This document shows positions 4,173 to 6,631 of a DNA stretch of 6,631 nt, in pieces. The DNA is from CAYNLG01 sp964397995. GTDB taxonomy: Bacteria; Planctomycetota; Phycisphaerae; FEN-1346. Each line of letters starts with the position of its first letter. Within the stretch, counting starts at the first letter, position 1. The notes below the pieces were generated by a model that saw only the letters and a list, made by a program, of their open reading frames with translations, was not told where the DNA came from and did no database searches. The stretch is from NCBI GenBank assembly GCA_964397995.1, contig CAYNLG010000125.1, forward strand, positions 1 to 6,631, read 5' to 3'. Made by a program: the position numbers and the translations under genes.

Positions 4173-6631
4173 TCACGACATCGCACATGCCCGCATCTCG
4201 GGGTTTTTATCTGCACGGCTGCCGTGGCTCACGATCAGGTAGAGGCACGGCATGACGAAGAGGGCCACGACGATCTCGAAGGCGAGACCGCCGATGGCGC
4301 CGATGGCCATGGGCTGAAGGAGGTCGCCGCCTTCGCCCAGGTTCAGCGCCAAGGGAACGAAGCCCGCGATGGTGCTCGTGGTTGTCATGATCCGTGGCCG
4401 CATGCGAACCATGGATGCCTTGAGGATGGCATCGAAGGGGGTGTGCCCTTGCTTTCGTCGCAGTTCCTCGGCGAAGTTGAGCAGGAGCGTGCCGTCATTG
4501 GCGATGGCGGAGACCACGATCAGCACGCGGATGGCCACCGTGGCGCCGATGGCCGTGCCGGTGACGTACAGACCGCAGACCATCCCGATCAGGCAGACGG
4601 GCAGGCAGGCGAGGATCAGCAGTGGCAGCCTCAGGCTCTCGAACTGCACAGCGAGCACGACGAACGCGAAGAACACCGCGAAGCCCAGGACCAGGTAGGC
4701 GGTTCGGACCATGCCGGCCATCATCTGGGCCTGGCCGCCCATCTCGAAGTACACGCCCGGCGGCGTCTCGAGGGCGGCGACGGCGGCCTGGGCCCGCCGG
4801 ACGGCCTCGCCGACGCTGATGCCGGCCGAATCGGCCCGCACGATGACCTGTTTGGCTTGGTCCTCGCGCACGATCTCGACGGGGCCGACGGCCCGCCGCA
4901 CATCCGCAATCTCGTGAAGATAGTGCTGGCTGCCGTTCCCGCTTTCCAGCACCAGTTGTTCGAGGTCGCGCTTCCCCGTGATCTGGCTCTCCGGAACCAT
5001 GACGCGGATGTTATAGTATTCCGAACCGTCGCGGTATTGGGTCGCCACGGCGCCGTGGATGAGCGAGCGGAGCGTTTCGGCCACCTCCCACACCGGGATG
5101 CCCAGCGCCGAGGCCCGGGCCCGGTCCACGTACACGCGGTACTCCGGCTTCGTCATGTCCATCGAGATGTTGACGCCGGTGAGCCCGTCGACCTGCCGCA
5201 GGTCCGAGGCGACCTTCTGGGCGAAGGCGTGGACGGGCGCCAGGTCGGCCCCCTTGACCTTGACCTCGACCTCCTGTTCCCCGATCTTTCGGATGCCCTT
5301 GATCTTCATGTGCATGACGGGGGTCTTGGCGCCGGGCGCGGATATCTTCCCGACCAAGGGCCTGAGTTTTTTGATGAACTCGTCGGTCGTGACGGTGCGT
5401 TGGGCCTTGGGGACGAGTTGGATGTCCACCTCGCCTTCCTGGGCGATTTCGTAGGTATACAGCCCCCACTCCTTGCCGCCCGCCAGGGTAAAGTAACTCT
5501 CGATGGCGGGGTCGTCGGCGATGCGCCGCTCGACCTCCGCCAGGATGCGGTCCACCACGCCCACGGCCGTGCCCGCCGGCATCTTGACTTTCACCATGAT
5601 GCGGCCGTCGTCGATGTTGGGCAGGAACTCCGAGCCCGTGCGGTGGGCCAGGGCCACCCCGGCCACCAGGGCGGCGACGGCGGCCAGGGCCACCAGCCAC
5701 CTCAGCCTCAGCAGGGTCCGAAGAACCCACCCATAGGCGGCCGTAAGGCTGTCGTTGAGCGCCTCGACGAGGCGCCCCAGCCCGCGGTCGGACACGAGGG
5801 GGGCCCGGCGGAGCAGGCGATCAACGACGAGCGGCGTGATGGTCCAGGCCATGAGCAGCGAGATCACGACGATGCTGGCCACCACCATGACCAGTTCTTT
5901 GAACAGCAACGTGATGAGGCCCGGGACCATCAGGAACGGGAGTACCAGCGCCAGGAACGAGAGGGTGGCGGCGAGGATGGGCGTGCCGACCTGTTCCAAG
6001 CCGCGCAGCGCGTACTGTACCTCGCCTTCGCGCTTCAGGCGTGTGATGTTTTCCACCGCGACAATCGAGTTGTCGAGCACGACACCCATCGCCACCACGA
6101 GCCCGCCCAGCGAGAAGACGTTGAGCGAGAACCCCGCCACCCACATCACGACGAAGTTCGCCACCAGCGTCAGCGGCAGGGCCACGACCATGACCACAAC
6201 CTGCCGCCATTGCCCCAGGAAAACAAACGTCACGAGGATGACGAGGATAGCGGCCACGATGGCGGAGTCCCCGACGCCGCGGACGGCCGCCATGACGTAA
6301 TCGCCCTGGTTCTCGACCACGCCGAACCGGATGTCCTCAGGCTTCTGGCTGCGCAAATCCTGCAGCCGCTCCTGGACCCTGCGGGCCACGTCGACGGTGT
6401 TGGCCTCGGCCTGCTTCAGGACGCTGATCTTGACGCAGTTCTCGCCGTTGAACCGCGTGATGACGCGTGCCTCCTCGTGGGAGTCTTTGACGGTGGCGAC
6501 GTCTCTCAGGTAGACGAGCGCGTGGTCGCTGCGCGAGACGACGACGTTGCGGATCTCGTCGAGGGACTCGAATTCGCCCATGGTCCGCGCGATGATCTCG
6601 CGGTTCTCGACCGTCACGCGACCGGCGAACA
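4173..6631 (-). CDS. RND-family efflux transporter permease subunit, 5' end outside window (818 codons present)
   Basis: This is the inner-membrane proton-driven pump of a tripartite efflux system. Numbering uses the 818 residues visible. Helices TM2-TM6 lie at about 120-265. TM4 carries VLDNSIVAVEN, whose D186 corresponds to AcrB D407, while N187 replaces AcrB D408. TM7 (about 312-329) is followed by the second periplasmic pore/docking domain (about 330-640), which opens with EFLPNIDDGRI and a MPAGT motif. TM8-TM12 lie at about 642-800. In TM10, IANDGTLLLNF has N711 at the AcrB K940 position. TM11 begins with the family motif MRPRIMTTTSTIAG. Relative to AcrB, about 220 N-terminal residues (TM1 and the first porter part) are missing at the edge. 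A GTG at 6617 is not a credible start, because the frame continues upstream as FAGR in the expected periplasmic domain. No adaptor or outer-membrane partner is visible; they would lie upstream. The substrate cannot be assigned: neither a clear heavy-metal nor a drug signature is decisive. Confidence 0.93.
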   Translation of the reverse strand, partial: FAGRVTVENREIIARTMGEFESLDEIRNVVVSRSDHALVYLRDVATVKDSHEEARVITRFNGENCVKISVLKQAEANTVDVARRVQERLQDLRSQKPEDIRFGVVENQGDYVMAAVRGVGDSAIVAAILVILVTFVFLGQWRQVVVMVVALPLTLVANFVVMWVAGFSLNVFSLGGLVVAMGVVLDNSIVAVENITRLKREGEVQYALRGLEQVGTPILAATLSFLALVLPFLMVPGLITLLFKELVMVVASIVVISLLMAWTITPLVVDRLLRRAPLVSDRGLGRLVEALNDSLTAAYGWVLRTLLRLRWLVALAAVAALVAGVALAHRTGSEFLPNIDDGRIMVKVKMPAGTAVGVVDRILAEVERRIADDPAIESYFTLAGGKEWGLYTYEIAQEGEVDIQLVPKAQRTVTTDEFIKKLRPLVGKISAPGAKTPVMHMKIKGIRKIGEQEVEVKVKGADLAPVHAFAQKVASDLRQVDGLTGVNISMDMTKPEYRVYVDRARASALGIPVWEVAETLRSLIHGAVATQYRDGSEYYNIRVMVPESQITGKRDLEQLVLESGNGSQHYLHEIADVRRAVGPVEIVREDQAKQVIVRADSAGISVGEAVRRAQAAVAALETPPGVYFEMGGQAQMMAGMVRTAYLVLGFAVFFAFVVLAVQFESLRLPLLILACLPVCLIGMVCGLYVTGTAIGATVAIRVLIVVSAIANDGTLLLNFAEELRRKQGHTPFDAILKASMVRMRPRIMTTTSTIAGFVPLALNLGEGGDLLQPMAIGAIGGLAFEIVVALFVMPCLYLIVSHGSRADKNPEMRACAMS

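Noticed and set aside
4193..4207. Short stem (CCCG-CATCT-CGGG) followed by TTTTT on the plus strand, terminator-like
   Set aside because: The stem is only 4-5 bp, it sits inside the RND coding end, and no plus-strand gene ends here. On the transcribed minus strand the T-run is on the wrong side.
1300..4242. Plus-strand open frame of about 980 codons antisense to the cytochrome and arsR genes
   Set aside because: It is Gly/Val/Arg/Asp-rich with no domain, and it lies opposite genes with clear heme and winged-helix motifs. This is typical shadow coding in GC-rich DNA.
6615..6617. GTG as a true start of the RND gene
   Set aside because: The frame stays open to the window edge and continues typical RND periplasmic sequence. 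About 220 N-terminal residues of the family are missing, so the gene is cut by the window.
1..6631. CRISPR array, tRNA/rRNA genes, insertion sequences or attachment sites
   Set aside because: I saw no spaced direct repeats, terminal inverted repeats, transposase motifs or tRNA-like cloverleaf sequence.

Overview
All credible genes in this window lie on the minus strand, so the biological order runs from high to low coordinates. The DNA is GC-rich with strongly GC-biased third codon positions. A multiheme c-type cytochrome, a cysteine-rich DGC-domain protein and an RND exporter together suggest a Gram-negative-type, probably anaerobic or facultatively anaerobic bacterium. A deltaproteobacterial or planctomycetal lineage would fit, but the sequence alone does not settle the taxonomy.

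Region 1 (4173-6631) is the C-terminal 818 codons of an RND-family efflux pump inner-membrane subunit. Its 5' end lies outside the window. Region 2 (3913-4172) is a gene-free spacer. It holds a well-formed sigma70-type promoter (TTGAAA, 17 bp, TATTAT) whose -10 box is exactly the loop of an inverted repeat (TTGGC-N6-GCCAA). This is a convincing autoregulatory operator for the next gene. Region 3 (388-3912), continuing off the left edge, reads as one transcription unit: an ArsR/SmtB-type repressor with a CVC metal-binding motif, an 853-residue octaheme cytochrome c fused to a five-helix membrane domain, a 51-codon small ORF coupled by an ATGA overlap, a DGC-domain cysteine-rich protein, and the first 124 codons of a two-module protein that runs off the window.

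The most interesting reading is that ArsR controls a membrane-anchored multiheme electron-transfer protein plus two or three thiol- or metal-binding cytoplasmic proteins. That would be a metal(loid)- or thiol-responsive redox module that I cannot match to a named system. The RND pump is adjacent on the same strand, but the promoter between it and arsR argues that the two are separate units. Functional linkage is inference. The parts (ArsR, CXXCH hemes, DGC motif, RND motifs) are seen directly in the sequence.
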